A DNA stretch of 64,000 nt from Varanus komodoensis (taxonomy: Eukaryota > Chordata > Lepidosauria > Squamata > Varanidae). The notes under the pieces are model-generated. The model ran no database searches. It had not been told where the DNA came from and saw only the letters and a program-made list of their open reading frames with translations. Shown here in pieces: positions 49,601 through 54,770 of the stretch. The stretch spans positions 110,438,606 through 110,502,605 of the forward strand of contig NW_025335268.1 of NCBI RefSeq assembly GCF_004798865.1, in the 5' to 3' direction. How positions within the stretch are numbered: the first letter of the stretch is position 1; each line of letters opens with the position of its first letter. A program made the position numbers and the translations under genes.

Positions 49601-50367
49601 GATCACTTTCTCCTTCCTCCTCTCCATTCTGCTAGAAGGGCCTTCCCCGCCCTTCTAGCCTGAAATCTAATCTAAAGCCAGGCCGCCTAAGCAAAATCAA
49701 GCCGTGTTCCACAAAGGGGGGTGGAGGGAGGGGGGGTGGAGGGAATCATATGAGCCACAATGCGCAAACATTCCTTTCGCTGGCCGAAGCAGCTCCTATT
49801 ATTATTTTATTTGAAAGAGATTAGATCTCTTCCTGCAGCACAGCTGGAGAAAGAGAAAAGGTGGTAGTGGCGAAGGAAGAGAAGAAGCCTTAAGTAAGAG
49901 GAGAGACCGAGGTCAAACTTTTCGACCCAAAGCTTTCTTACACCAACGAAGTCGCCATGCTTCGCATTCCCCCTTCCACTCACTTCCTTAGAGTGGATCC
50001 TGAAACCGAAGCAACCGCACCCCCACCCGCTACTATACACAAACTTTTTCTGTGCCTTTCTCCCCGCTTTTTTTTTCTAGCAGCCACTAGAGTGCAGTGG
50101 GCACAAAGAGGCCCGTGGCGCGGTGTTTTCTTAACTACAATACACGGGCTAATTAGATCATAGAGGCAAGCCAGGGATACAGTAACAAGTCTTCAAACGA
50201 CAGCGAAGAGAAAGAAACCAAAGCGAGAGCGGGAGAGAAAGTTTTCCCTTGGAACACTTACCGATCAGACCGCCCACGAGAAAGGCGATGACTTGGAAAA
50301 ACAGCAAGATCCCTCCAACAATGCAGAGCTTTTTAGAGCTCATGTTTTCGATAATTGCCCCAGCCAT
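127..50367 (-). CDS. WLS: Wntless Wnt-ligand secretion mediator, exons 1-11 of 12 (join of the exons listed below)
   Basis: Multi-pass carrier that binds lipid-modified Wnt in the secretory pathway, delivers it to the plasma membrane and is recycled. The eleven exons read in one frame: 505 codons plus one base, against 541 residues for human WLS. The remaining ~36 residues, including the ER-retrieval C-terminus, lie left of position 1. Visible order: N-terminal membrane anchor (residues ~13-35), lumenal Wnt-binding domain (~36-230) with cysteines C50 and C71, one in KLKC and one in YDC, then a seven-helix GPCR-like membrane domain from exon 5 onward. The YEGL endocytosis motif (residues 425-428) is intact and spans the exon 9/10 junction. 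No disabling change is seen in any exon, so the gene looks functional. Identity is very close to human WLS throughout. The gene call is near certain; exact splice points rest on GT/AG, phase and the family sequence. Confidence 0.98.
281..630 (-). other. WLS intron 10
   Basis: Short 350-bp intron between exons 10 and 11. I see no repeat or other feature in it. Positions 1-126 are the start of intron 11 and are likewise featureless. Confidence 0.85.
631..714 (-). CDS. WLS: WLS exon 10, residues 427-454
   Basis: Encodes [20 protein letters not shown] and VIFFIVSQ. The first two residues complete YEGL; the rest is a membrane helix. The acceptor is TTTCTTTCCCTAG and the donor GTGAGT. 28 codons, phase 0 at both ends. 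Confidence 0.96.
1103..1862 (-). mobile_element. 5'-truncated L2-clade LINE, 3' part of reverse transcriptase ORF and tail
   Basis: On the minus strand it encodes pieces such as [20 protein letters not shown] and [20 protein letters not shown], the C-terminal part of an L2-clade reverse transcriptase polyprotein. It ends in a (TAAA)n-type tail at 1103-1125. The 5' truncation near 1862 is placed where similarity to the longer copy at 32743-36545 stops. The frame is shifted within the copy, so it is dead. Confidence 0.88.
2530..3085 (+). mobile_element. Old L2-clade LINE fragment, endonuclease region
   Basis: Plus-strand translations read [18 protein letters not shown], then [16 protein letters not shown] and [10 protein letters not shown]. 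These correspond to parts of the endonuclease domain in the better copy at about 34929-35700 ([37 protein letters not shown]). It is broken across frames and more diverged than the other L2 copies. Confidence 0.75.
3381..3524 (-). CDS. WLS: WLS exon 9, residues 379-426
   Basis: Encodes [20 protein letters not shown], a membrane helix, and the third cytoplasmic loop ([19 protein letters not shown]) up to LHYE. The last two residues start the YEGL endocytosis motif finished by exon 10. The upstream intron end carries CCTTAAC 13 nt before the acceptor AG, matching a U12 branch site. The donor is GTGAGA. 48 codons, phase 0 at both ends. The internal ATG at the exon start is not a translation start. 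Confidence 0.97.
4378..4797 (+). other. Unidentified 139-codon ORF inside WLS intron 8, antisense to WLS
   Basis: Open from an ATG to a TAG. The product is Pro/Glu/Gln-rich and acidic in the middle (residues ~45-110), with a basic, probably helical C-terminus ([20 protein letters not shown]). I do not recognise it. About 110 bp after the stop comes AATAAA (4906-4911), and the following 60 bp end in TTGTTTACA, which resembles the end of a retroelement LTR. It could be the 3' part of a fossil LTR-type retroelement, or a retrocopy of a host transcript. No second LTR was found. Expression is unknown. Confidence 0.35.
4798..4972 (+). mobile_element. LTR-like or 3' UTR-like tail following the intronic ORF (fossil, tentative)
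   Basis: About 175 bp with a near-terminal AATAAA at 4906 and a TG...CA outline (from about 4805 to 4971). This would suit a short LTR but equally a retrocopied 3' UTR. Only one copy is present in the window and no flanking duplication was seen. Confidence 0.3.
5288..5809. mobile_element. Non-autonomous DNA transposon with terminal inverted repeats
   Basis: The left end TACAGTGGTACCTTGG and the inverted right end CACGGTGATACCTCAG both continue into CTCACAAAC, giving ~25-bp terminal inverted repeats. The interior (5450-5700) is CpG- and C/G-run-rich and contains repeated blocks around CGGCCATCTCCCC in both orientations. There is no coding capacity. The ends resemble CAGTGGTACCTCGG-ended families I associate with Chapaev-like transposons; this assignment is tentative. 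No clear target duplication. Confidence 0.7.
5940..6003 (-). CDS. WLS: WLS exon 8 (64-bp microexon), residues 357-378
   Basis: Encodes the end of an Arg codon and then [21 protein letters not shown], the lumenal loop before the next helix. The acceptor is CATTTCTAG. The 5' splice site of the following intron is GTATCCTTT, the U12-type consensus rather than the usual GTRAGT. The 64-bp length joins phase 2 to phase 0, exactly as the flanking exons require. It was found by searching for the expected family segment between exons 7 and 9. Confidence 0.95.
6004..8010 (-). other. WLS intron 7
   Basis: 2007-bp intron. 6004-6750 is AT-rich with nothing recognised; 6752-7660 is an L2 LINE fragment; 7660-8010 shows nothing. 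Confidence 0.85.
6752..7660 (-). mobile_element. 5'-truncated L2-clade LINE
   Basis: Minus-strand frames include [40 protein letters not shown] and [19 protein letters not shown], collinear with the 3' third of the copy at 32743-36545. The (TAAA)n-type tail is at 6752-6775. Relative to other copies about 50 bp is missing between the [17 protein letters not shown] segment and the downstream conserved block. Sequence beyond about 7543 differs from the longer copy, so the true 5' end is uncertain. Confidence 0.85.
8011..8108 (-). CDS. WLS: WLS exon 7, residues 325-357 (two bases of the last codon)
   Basis: Encodes [20 protein letters not shown] and the helix [10 protein letters not shown]. The acceptor is ACATTTTTAG and the donor GTAATT. 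The exon ends in phase 2 inside the Arg codon that exon 8 completes (98 bp). It is too short to show as an open frame in its own right. Confidence 0.95.
8109..9086 (-). other. WLS intron 6
   Basis: 978-bp AT-rich intron. I see no repeat family or other feature. Confidence 0.8.
9087..9255 (-). CDS. WLS: WLS exon 6, residues 268-324
   Basis: Encodes [34 protein letters not shown] and [16 protein letters not shown], which are two further helices and their connecting loop in the GPCR-like domain. The acceptor is CTTTTTCCAG. The donor is GTAGTT, weaker than consensus but required by the phase and the conserved HMM-DQ junction. 169 bp, ends in phase 0. Confidence 0.96.
9256..9948 (-). other. WLS intron 5
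   Basis: 693-bp intron with no recognised feature. Confidence 0.8.
9949..10085 (-). CDS. WLS: WLS exon 5, residues 223-268 (first two bases of codon 268)
   Basis: Encodes [18 protein letters not shown], then the membrane helix [14 protein letters not shown], and the following cytoplasmic stretch [10 protein letters not shown]. This is the lumen-to-membrane transition and the first helix of the GPCR-like domain. The acceptor is CTTGCAG and the donor GTGAGC. It ends in phase 2 (137 bp). Confidence 0.96.
10086..11627 (-). other. WLS intron 4
   Basis: 1542-bp intron. The only structure seen is a perfect 20-bp tandem duplication (10873-10912). No mobile element was recognised. Confidence 0.8.
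10873..10912. repeat. 20-bp tandem duplication (two copies)
   Basis: The unit AAAAGCCAGTTGATGTGTGT occurs twice in succession, the second copy differing only at its last base. Confidence 0.85.
11628..11789 (-). CDS. WLS: WLS exon 4, residues 169-222
   Basis: Encodes [20 protein letters not shown] and then INVRLPVNE and [13 protein letters not shown], the last part of the lumenal domain before the second membrane helix. The acceptor is TATTTCAATAG. Of two overlapping GT choices at the 3' end, GTAAGT starting at 11627 was chosen because it is the consensus donor and leaves the family sequence RLV-GIHQ uninterrupted. 162 bp, phase 0 at both ends. Confidence 0.96.
11790..12572 (-). other. WLS intron 3
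   Basis: 783-bp intron with no recognised feature. Confidence 0.8.
12573..12697 (-). CDS. WLS: WLS exon 3, residues 127-168
   Basis: Encodes [17 protein letters not shown], then a segment ending [11 protein letters not shown], in the middle of the lumenal domain. The acceptor is GTTTTTACAG and the donor GTAGGT. The two bases completing codon 127 restore the frame from exon 2, and the exon ends in phase 0 (125 bp). It is too short and phase-shifted to stand out as an open frame and was found by family matching. Confidence 0.95.
14675..14815 (+). mobile_element. Decayed tRNA-derived SINE, 3' body
   Basis: Contains CCCAACCTACCTCATCGGG and then a G/A-rich stretch and a TATAATAAATGAATA tail. This is the same body as the SINE at 19470 (CAACCTACCTCACAGGG). 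The tRNA-like head is not recognisable. Confidence 0.5.
16261..16344. repeat. Compound microsatellite (CG)n(CT)n
   Basis: About 20 bp of alternating C/G followed by about 62 bp of pure CT. The CT part is a homopurine/homopyrimidine mirror tract; the CG part alternates purine and pyrimidine. Confidence 0.95.
17930..19510 (-). mobile_element. DIRS-like retrotransposon fossil
   Basis: Minus-strand translation in 19196-19483 contains [10 protein letters not shown], then ATRIWIWC and HKWELS, which resemble the RNase H-like region downstream of the reverse transcriptase in vertebrate DIRS-type elements. The low-coordinate end includes the plus-strand string GCAGGTTGCTTACCTGTAACTG, which I recall as a repeat end in reptile genomes. 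The copy is clearly broken, with several breaks and missing most of the element, and looks old. Treated as a fossil. Confidence 0.55.
19470..19645 (+). mobile_element. tRNA-derived SINE body with (CATA)n tail
   Basis: Reads GGGCAACTTTGGGCCAGTCC, CAACCTACCTCACAGGGTTG and then TGTGATATTTAAAT and a (CATA)n tract (19627-19645). The same body occurs at 14675 (+) and 29760 (-). It follows directly on the DIRS-like fossil. Confidence 0.6.
20915..21039. mobile_element. Palindromic MITE-like element
   Basis: An imperfect inverted repeat: it opens with CAGCCTGGTACTTCCAGATG and closes with CAGGGTGCCAGGTTGG, whose complement resembles the opening. The centre has TGACCATTGGTCATACTGGC. Similar copies lie at 36641, 43511, 48541 and (half) 54675. 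Confidence 0.6.
22180..22790. promoter_or_regulatory. Intragenic CpG island in WLS intron 2, interrupted by an assembly gap
   Basis: 22180-22560 is strongly GC-rich with dense undepleted CpG, unlike the AT-rich intron around it. GC-rich sequence resumes after the gap at 22695-22735. Such islands usually mark promoters, so an alternative WLS first exon, a non-coding RNA or the 5' end of a mobile element are all possible. Long open frames through it are the usual by-product of high GC and were not called as genes. Confidence 0.7.
22595..22694. other. Assembly gap, 100 N
   Basis: Exactly 100 unknown bases, the usual placeholder for a gap of unknown size, inside the CpG island. The true length and content of the island are therefore not known. 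Confidence 0.99.
22972..23008. repeat. (TCAA)n tetranucleotide microsatellite
   Basis: About nine uninterrupted TCAA units. Confidence 0.95.
24288..24352 (+). mobile_element. CR1 LINE 3' tail
   Basis: Short CR1 3' end: GATGGTCCAGGAGGCCCCTT, then CTGACTCAC and a TATGTTTCTATGTTTC terminus, like the better copies at 46195 and 53215. Confidence 0.7.
25930..26202 (-). CDS. WLS: WLS exon 2, residues 36-126
   Basis: Encodes the start of the lumenal Wnt-binding domain, including [22 protein letters not shown] and [20 protein letters not shown]. Cysteines C50 and C71 match conserved family positions and are probably disulfide-bonded. The acceptor is TTATTATCAG and the donor is GTAAGT at 25929. Both ends are phase 1. 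It is the longest exon in the window (273 bp). Confidence 0.97.
27127..27484 (-). mobile_element. Sauria-type SINE (tRNA-derived head, Bov-B-like 3' end)
   Basis: On the minus strand the head reads GATGCAATGGTGCAGTGGGT (A-box-like), with the B-box-like GGTTGACAGTTTGAATC further on. The body includes CACATGACCACAGAAACTGT and GAGATGAGCACCGCCCCC. It ends in ACCTTTACCTTTACTTTTAC. This matches my memory of the squamate Sauria SINE and is the strongest taxonomic marker in the window. It is moderately diverged. Confidence 0.85.
28670..28910 (+). mobile_element. Internally deleted L2-clade LINE
   Basis: Reads [20 protein letters not shown], the reverse transcriptase active-site region (YADD degraded to YTDG), then KLKLNTDK. 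It jumps directly into the 3' tail GCCGTCCCGAGGCTTTGGC and (TAAA)n. About 750 bp found in the longer copy is missing at this join. Confidence 0.75.
28911..29115 (+). mobile_element. Old L2/CR1-like LINE remnant
   Basis: Plus-strand translations suggest the segment that follows the active site in L2 (LGGSP-LVSV...[14 protein letters not shown], compare [14 protein letters not shown]). The match is weak and broken. It sits between two L2 tails. Confidence 0.4.
29263..29332 (+). mobile_element. L2 LINE 3' tail only
   Basis: AGCCGCCCCGAGGCTGTTGC, GAATGGGGCGGCATATAAAT and then (AAAT)n. This is the terminal ~70 bp of the same L2 family, extremely 5'-truncated. Confidence 0.8.
29500..29690 (+). mobile_element. 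Old L2-like LINE fragment, C-terminus of polyprotein
   Basis: Plus-strand translation includes [12 protein letters not shown] and [20 protein letters not shown], comparable to [20 protein letters not shown]...[15 protein letters not shown] in the good L2 copy. It is diverged and belongs to an older subfamily, like the piece at 36980-37370. Confidence 0.6.
29760..29928 (-). mobile_element. tRNA-derived SINE with recognisable A and B boxes
   Basis: On the minus strand: TGGTGTGGTAGAGTGCTGAA (A box TGGTAGAGTGC), then ATCCAGGTTCTAGTCC (B box GGTTCTAGTCC), then AGCCTAACCTACCTCACAGG. It is the same body as at 14675 and 19470, so it represents one family, here with the head preserved. Confidence 0.7.
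30155..31215 (-). mobile_element. 5'-truncated CR1 LINE
   Basis: Minus-strand translations give [40 protein letters not shown] and [16 protein letters not shown], the C-terminal reverse transcriptase region of CR1 (compare KANTILGCIK in the copy at 57880). Several frame changes make it non-coding. Confidence 0.85.
32743..36545 (-). mobile_element. Near-full-length L2-clade non-LTR retrotransposon
   Basis: About 3.8 kb. On the minus strand it has a GC-rich 5' region of repeated 305-bp monomers (from 36545). An APE-type endonuclease follows in 35923-34929 ([40 protein letters not shown]), split over two frames. Reverse transcriptase motifs follow in 34205-33660 ([50 protein letters not shown]). 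The conserved C-terminal part is at 33658-32906. It ends in a (TAAA)n tail. An in-frame TGA at 33659-33661 replaces a likely Trp codon, and there are other frame shifts, so it cannot move on its own. It still looks younger than the other LINEs here. No separate ORF1 was recognised. Confidence 0.93.
36113..36545 (-). repeat. 305-bp monomer repeats at the L2 5' end
   Basis: The segments 36113-36240 and 36418-36545 align over ~128 bp with an exact 305-bp offset and both end at CCGGCAAGATGG. The L2 thus begins with one whole monomer (36545-36241) followed by a partial one. The sequence is rich in CpG and GC boxes, as expected of a LINE promoter. Confidence 0.85.
36641..36790. mobile_element. Palindromic MITE-like element
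   Basis: Opens CTTTCCCCAATCTCATGCTC and closes GGAAGGCACCAGGTTGGAAA, which are roughly inverted copies; the centre has TAGCCAGTATGGCCAATGGC. It lies about 95 bp beyond the 5' end of the L2. Confidence 0.6.
36980..37370 (+). mobile_element. Old L2-like LINE fragment
   Basis: Plus-strand translation gives [15 protein letters not shown], then KALHGLG and [20 protein letters not shown] and [13 protein letters not shown]. This is the same polyprotein C-terminus as the L2 copies but of an older subfamily, broken in several frames. Confidence 0.65.
38567..38644. repeat. Compound microsatellite (TG)n(CG)n(CA)n(GA)n
   Basis: TGTGTGTGCGCGCGCGCACA is a perfect palindromic alternating tract, followed after a short spacer by a (GA)n run of about 32 bp and GCGAGCGCGC. 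Confidence 0.9.
42690..42915 (-). mobile_element. CR1 LINE 3' end, last codons plus 3' UTR
   Basis: Minus strand: [20 protein letters not shown], then [13 protein letters not shown] and a TGA stop, and about 85 bp of 3' UTR ending TCTGTTTCTATGTTTCT. It defines the subfamily whose 3' UTR alone recurs at 46195 and 53215. Confidence 0.85.
43511..43636. mobile_element. Palindromic MITE-like element, diverged
   Basis: Contains AGAATAGCCAATGGGAAGGG and flanking inverted arms like the copies at 20915 and 48541, but more decayed. Confidence 0.45.
44828..45150. repeat. Unclassified CpG-containing repeat with internal GGTGCCGGAAC direct repeats
   Basis: The motif AAAGGTGCCGGAAC occurs at about 44859 and 45112, the second running into a small inverted repeat (CCGGAACGCTGTTCCGG). 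Between them is CpG-rich sequence with short duplicated CCCAAGC-GAGCAGCG blocks (44948-44984). I recall similar GTGCCGGAAC repeats in reptile genomes but cannot name the class. Confidence 0.5.
46195..46302 (+). mobile_element. CR1 LINE 3' UTR fragment
   Basis: CATGGTGGGCATGTCGTGAG, GGTCAGACTAGATGGCCC and then TCTGTTTTCTACGTTTCTAT. It corresponds to the 3' UTR of the copy at 42690 on the other strand. Confidence 0.8.
46637..46710. repeat. (TG)n(CG)n microsatellite
   Basis: About 74 bp of unbroken alternating pyrimidine-purine: some 23 TG units followed by CG/TG alternation. Confidence 0.95.
48541..48660. mobile_element. Palindromic MITE-like element
   Basis: Left arm CTGGTGCCCTGCAGATGCTT, centre GACCCAGCCAGCATGGTCAA, right arm CTGTAGAGAACCAGGTTGGC. 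The arms are imperfect inverted copies. Confidence 0.6.
49495..49588 (+). mobile_element. CR1-like LINE 3' end
   Basis: Reads TGGGTGAGATGGACCATCGG, TTTAATCCGGCATGGCTCTT and CTTATGTTCTTA, a common 3' terminus of another CR1-type subfamily in reptiles. Confidence 0.6.
50262..50367 (-). CDS. WLS: WLS exon 1 (coding part), residues 1-35
   Basis: The start codon is at 50365-50367 in a strong Kozak context (A at -3, G at +4). The exon begins [15 protein letters not shown], as in mammals, and encodes the first membrane helix ([18 protein letters not shown]). The donor is a consensus GTAAGT at 50261-50256. The exon ends in phase 1 after the first base of codon 36. Confidence 0.97.
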
Positions 50368-50680
50368 TTTTGCAAAGCCTTCTCCTTTGCTTTACCTAGG
50401 AAGAGGGCGGCGGCGGCAGCAAAAGTTAAGGCTGCAAGGGATGGGGAAGAAGAGGCGGCGGCGGCGGCGGCGGCCTCAGCTCTGATTGTCTAGGCAAGCA
50501 CAGATCTGGCTCTCCCTCTGCCGGGAGCTGTGATTGTGGCCGCCACTGGGCTGCATGTGGCTGCTTTAAAGGAGCAGGAAAGCGAATCACATGATACCCA
50601 CCTCCCTTCTCCTCCTCCTCCTCCCCCAGCTATTCAACAGCAATTGGTGTCAGTCTCGCATAGCAGTGGGGGGAAACTGG
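50368..50680 (-). promoter_or_regulatory. WLS: WLS 5' UTR and core promoter region
   Basis: GC-rich sequence immediately upstream of the start codon. On the minus strand, going toward the gene, it shows a CCAAT motif near 50643-50647, a TTTAAA box at 50565-50570, and then a (GGC/GCC)7 tract at 50454-50474 in the presumed leader. An upstream ATG at 50556 opens a 27-codon frame. If TTTAAA acts as a TATA box, transcription would start about 25-30 bp downstream and exclude it. The transcription start is inferred, not seen. Confidence 0.6.
50454..50474. repeat. (GGC)7 trinucleotide repeat in presumed WLS 5' UTR
   Basis: Seven uninterrupted GGC units on the plus strand (GCC in the transcript), about 90 bp before the start codon. 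A shorter GGC/GCA-rich run lies at 50406-50419. Confidence 0.9.
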
Positions 50681-52697
50681 AGAAAGGTCGCTCAAATTAA
50701 CAAGTTAAAGAGGACAGGATGCATCCCCCTCACTCAAGAATGGTCTTTCGGGAACTTTCCCAGGACCTAGTAGAGCTTTACGGACAAATGCTCAAAAGGT
50801 GCACCAGGTATTGGAGGAAAGCTGAGGGAAGGAACCAAGGAGATACTACTTAAGCAATTTTATTACGTGGTAATGGGAAAAGTTACTTTGAAACAAGAAA
50901 AAGTGAATTACTTTCCTTTCTATCTGATGAAGATTCCTGCATAACTCAGAAGTTTGCCCTAATGCTAAAAGCTCAGTAATATTCTTTTGCTATATGAGTG
51001 TACAACCCAAGCTTGTTCTGGTATTGTAAGAACAAGGCCATAAATGGCAAGACCTGATTTTATTCCAAATGATCAATCTTCTGACAGAACAGAATCCACA
51101 GCAGGACTGATTCCTTCTGTGCTTTCTGGTTCCCCAGTTTCCCACAATCTGTTTCAGAGGGTTGTAGGATCCTTTGGAGGACAAATTCAGTACATGAGCA
51201 GAAGTTTACTTGCACAGAACTGGAAATAATCTGTTGAAAATTTCCAGTCAGCAGACAATCTTTCTAAACATCGTCCATTTGTTATGAACTTGGTTTCCAG
51301 ATGTTTTAAGATAGAGTATGGTGTAATTTTCAAATATCCAATGAACTAAATGCAAAATATAAAAAGTGAAAAGAAACTAGAAGTACTTTATGGTTGTACT
51401 ATCTCAGGTGCTGTTACAGCAGCAGCAAACAGGTCACTAGAATCCCCATTTTAAGCCCACAATTTTAAGGTAAGGCTCCAAATACTTGGCAAAAGCTCCC
51501 AGCCAAGCTTCAGGGCTGGTTTTCCTGGTGTCCTAGATCAGACTGTCATGAAAAGCTTTATGTTAAGTAAATACCAGTATTTGCCCTTGGAATTTCTCTC
51601 CTGTTCTAAATTACATATTCAATAGAAAGGGAATGGGTAACCCTCAAACTTGTGTGATTTCCAGTTTTGTTACTAGAATACTGAGCTTCACCAGTCAGAG
51701 CCAGGTACAAAATATTGGCTCAGGCGGGTGGATTTTCACAAAGAAATAAAGAGCAGAGTGCCTCAGAGCACATGCACAGCCCAGGAATTTGTATTCAGCA
51801 TCAGAGCCAAGCTCACAAGCCCTTTCACAGAAAAAGCCACTCCTGGTCTTCCCCTCTCCCCATCACATTCTTTTTCTGCAACCTACTTTGGGGAAGTGGG
51901 GAAAGCTTTTTAAATGTTCATATTGTTATACAAATGAGAGTCAGAAAACTTTCCAGTCTACTGTAAATCATCCAGAGATCAATTCCAAGCTATTGTCTAC
52001 TTGCCTTTGCCATAGAAGTGGATGCAAAACAAATATACTAACTAACCTAATCAGATATCCTTTGCACACACACTTGAAAGTGAGTCCAATGGAGCACAAT
52101 GGGACCTCCTTCTGAATAAATATGCATAGGATGGCACCATTAGTGGTTACCACTTTTGGCAGGACAGACTGCTGTTGAAAAGAAATGAATTATTACCTAA
52201 ATATGAGGGAAGATATGTTAAGGACTCAGGAATCTTACACCTATCACAGCAGTTTCAAGCATTGGTAGCCACATTTTTTAAAAAATGGTTTCTCCTTTGT
52301 CTCACTGTGGAGGTTTCTTTGTTTGTTTTGGGCAACAAAAGAAGAAAGCAGTCACTTCAGGAGCAAGGATATCTGGGACTCTGCCCTCTTTCAAAACTTG
52401 ACAAAATGAAAAGAAGGATTAAATCAGCTGCATGCTGTTCACTCCCACTTCTCCCTGATCCTCCTTTCCATACTTGTGCATCCCCAGCATTCTGCTTGGC
52501 TTGAATTCAACTGAATTCAATGATTCTTATTTCCAAATTAATAAGAATCTAGTATAATCTAGTATAATAAGTATACTAGATTGCAGCCTTACAGTCCAAT
52601 CCTATGTGTGTTTTCTTAGAGAGAGCATGATGAATTCACAAGTAAGTTAGGTGGAATTTCAGCATTAAGTTTATGCTGTAAACAGAAGTAGTTTCAC

Positions 52698-52733
52698 ACT
52701 TTTTCCTCACTTTTTCCTCACTTTTTCCTCACT
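52698..52733. repeat. 11-bp minisatellite, three units
   Basis: The unit ACTTTTTCCTC occurs three times in tandem. Just downstream (52770-52797) a TTTTATACAGATGCA-type unit occurs twice. Confidence 0.85.
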
Positions 52734-53016
52734 CCAACTTGAAGTCAGGGTAAAACACAACCTCTGTTTTATACAGATGCATTTTATACAGATGCATTCC
52801 ATTTTTAACTGAGGGAGGGCAAATATATTTACATTTGTATAACATTCTTCCAGTACAATTGGTGTCTTTTGAAAGTTACTCTTTAAATTTCAGCTGCTCC
52901 AAGTTTATTTATTAATTTATTAGATTTTTATCCCTCTCCATTAGCCATAAGACTCCCTTCATTCAACTTTTGCTGGTTCATTAATGCCTTCTCTACCCAA
53001 GGACAAACTACTAACA

Positions 53017-53063
<47 letters not shown>
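53017..53063. repeat. (CA)n microsatellite
   Basis: About 23 uninterrupted CA units. Confidence 0.95.
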
Positions 53064-53065
<2 letters not shown>

Positions 53066-53214
53066 GTCACAACATGTATTTACAACAAATGTCCTAGCAA
53101 TTCCAACACAGATATTTACAACTAGGAAAATACAGCCTAGCCTACTTGGTGCCTTTAACAGTATAGACTTACGAATCCTGGGAAAATGGTCCTGAGAAAA
53201 TGGAAATTTGTCTT

Positions 53215-53312
53215 TTGGACATGCACACAGTAGGCATGTCATAAACAGAGCTGGCTGGAGCTGGGGGTCAGACTAGATGGCCCTTCTGACTCATTCTGTT
53301 TCTATGTTTCTA
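53215..53312 (+). mobile_element. CR1 LINE 3' UTR fragment
   Basis: GCATGTCATAAACAGAGCTG, GGTCAGACTAGATGGCCC, CTGTTTCTATGTTTC: the same 3' UTR as the copies at 42690 and 46195. Confidence 0.8.
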
Positions 53313-54167
53313 AGTTGGATTTGTAGGCAAGTCGGATCAAGTACAGTCAGCCATCCACATTCTCAAGGGTTAGGGGCACAGGAAAAACAGAAAATACCCG
53401 CCCCCCCCCCGCCCCCAGCTCAAACTCACCAGTACCTCCTCTTTGCAGCAAGGAAATGGCACAGCAATTTCCTCTTCAGATAGGCAGCTCAGGAAGGCAT
53501 GCTTTGGAGGCCTCCCTCTATGGTGATGATGATTTCCCCCCAGTAATTTAAAAAAAAATTAATAGACTTTATGGCAGTTCATTTGTAAGAACAGGTTGTC
53601 TGTAACTTGGAGACTGCCTGTAGTTTTATCTGCAGAAACTTTTTACCAAACGGAAATAAGCATGATACGTACCAATCCATTTACTGTTAAAGGCACTTGA
53701 AAGGCACTCTCTCTCATAGAGACAAAAGCTTGCATTTATCCTTTCCTCTCTAGAGTGTGTTTCTTCTTGTGTTGTGTTGTGTTTAAAGGAAACTGGAGGT
53801 AACCAGTGTAATGGTGAGGCAATTCACCCCCACCAACACTGCCGGGAGTCCCCCTCCTCCCAGCAGTCTGTAGGGCCAGGAAAGCCCAATTTCTCCCCTT
53901 AGCAAGTGAAACCGCACTGGACCAGCACATAGTGACCCAAGTCTTGGGGAAAAGGAACTTTATGAAACCACACCATACATGCCATCCAAACAGAAGCAAG
54001 CAATAACAACAAATACATAAAAGGTAAGGGGAAGGGGACAGGAAAACAGAAGTGGGATAGCAGCTTTTAGTCAAAAGAATACAGTTACAGATATTTACCA
54101 CCCCTTGGGTCATTTGACCACCCCAGACGCTAAAACAACAAACACTAGCTAGTCTAACAACCTAGTG

Positions 54168-54770
54168 CATGGGTCCTCAAACTACAGCCCACGGGCCAGA
54201 TACGGCCTGCCATGCTCATTTATCCAGCCCGCCTCAGAGCTTTCGGACTCACTCGGAGAAAACATCTTCGAGCAAGTCCAAAAACTCTTGAACTGGCACA
54301 GGTGTTCTCTGAAACTGAGCAGAGCCAGTGCATGCATCAAATTGTAACAGCTCAACTGCACATGTGCCAGCTTCCCCCCCCCCCCCCCCACATTGCATGC
54401 TTATACAGAGCGGGAATATGGAGCGGGAAACAGAAGAGAGGATGGCAGAAGAGAGAGAGAGAGACAAAGTCGCTAAAAAAGGATTGAATGTAAGAAAAAT
54501 GTAACTTTTTAAATCCATTTTAAAGTATGTGAGCCATGTCCCTGGGCTGCGGGCCAAGCTGCAGCTGCCTCGCTGAGCCCGGAGGCAGCCGCTCGATGGC
54601 AGCAGTGGCTTGCCTATAGAAGGCTACGGCTCCTCACCTCTCCGGCCTCCTGCTCCCGCTTTCTGGGGCAGCAGCGAGGACTATCATTTCCATCATGCCC
54701 AGCCAGCATGGCCAATGGAAGTTATAGTCCAACTCATCTGGACAGTACTGGTTTTGGGAAGGTTGCACTT
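54168..54770. mobile_element. hAT-like 5' end followed by half of a palindromic MITE-like copy
   Basis: 54168-54240 reads GCATGGGTCCTCAAACTACA, GCCCACGGGCCAGATACGGC, typical of one end of a hAT-type non-autonomous element. A matching right end and target duplication were not found. A half palindrome with AGCCAGCATGGCCAATGG lies at 54675-54768. A C run (54376-54389) interrupts the interior. Confidence 0.45.

Larger units (their letters stand above)
26203..50261 (-). other. WLS intron 1
   Basis: 24.1-kb first intron, holding a Sauria-type SINE, L2 and CR1 fragments, a near-full-length L2 LINE (32743-36545) and several microsatellites, each listed separately. Stretches with no supported feature: 26203-27100, 27500-28660, 31220-32740, 37560-38560, 38650-42690, 42920-43500, 43640-44820, 45160-46120, 47240-48540 and 48665-49490. 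A half palindrome of the MITE-like family may lie at about 40088-40142. Confidence 0.8.

Noticed and set aside
53330-53640. Possible DNA transposon with ends like TACAGTCAGCCATCC and an inverted CTACAGGCAGTCTCC
   Set aside because: The ends match only weakly, there is no target duplication, and a poly-C run breaks the interior; not enough to call.
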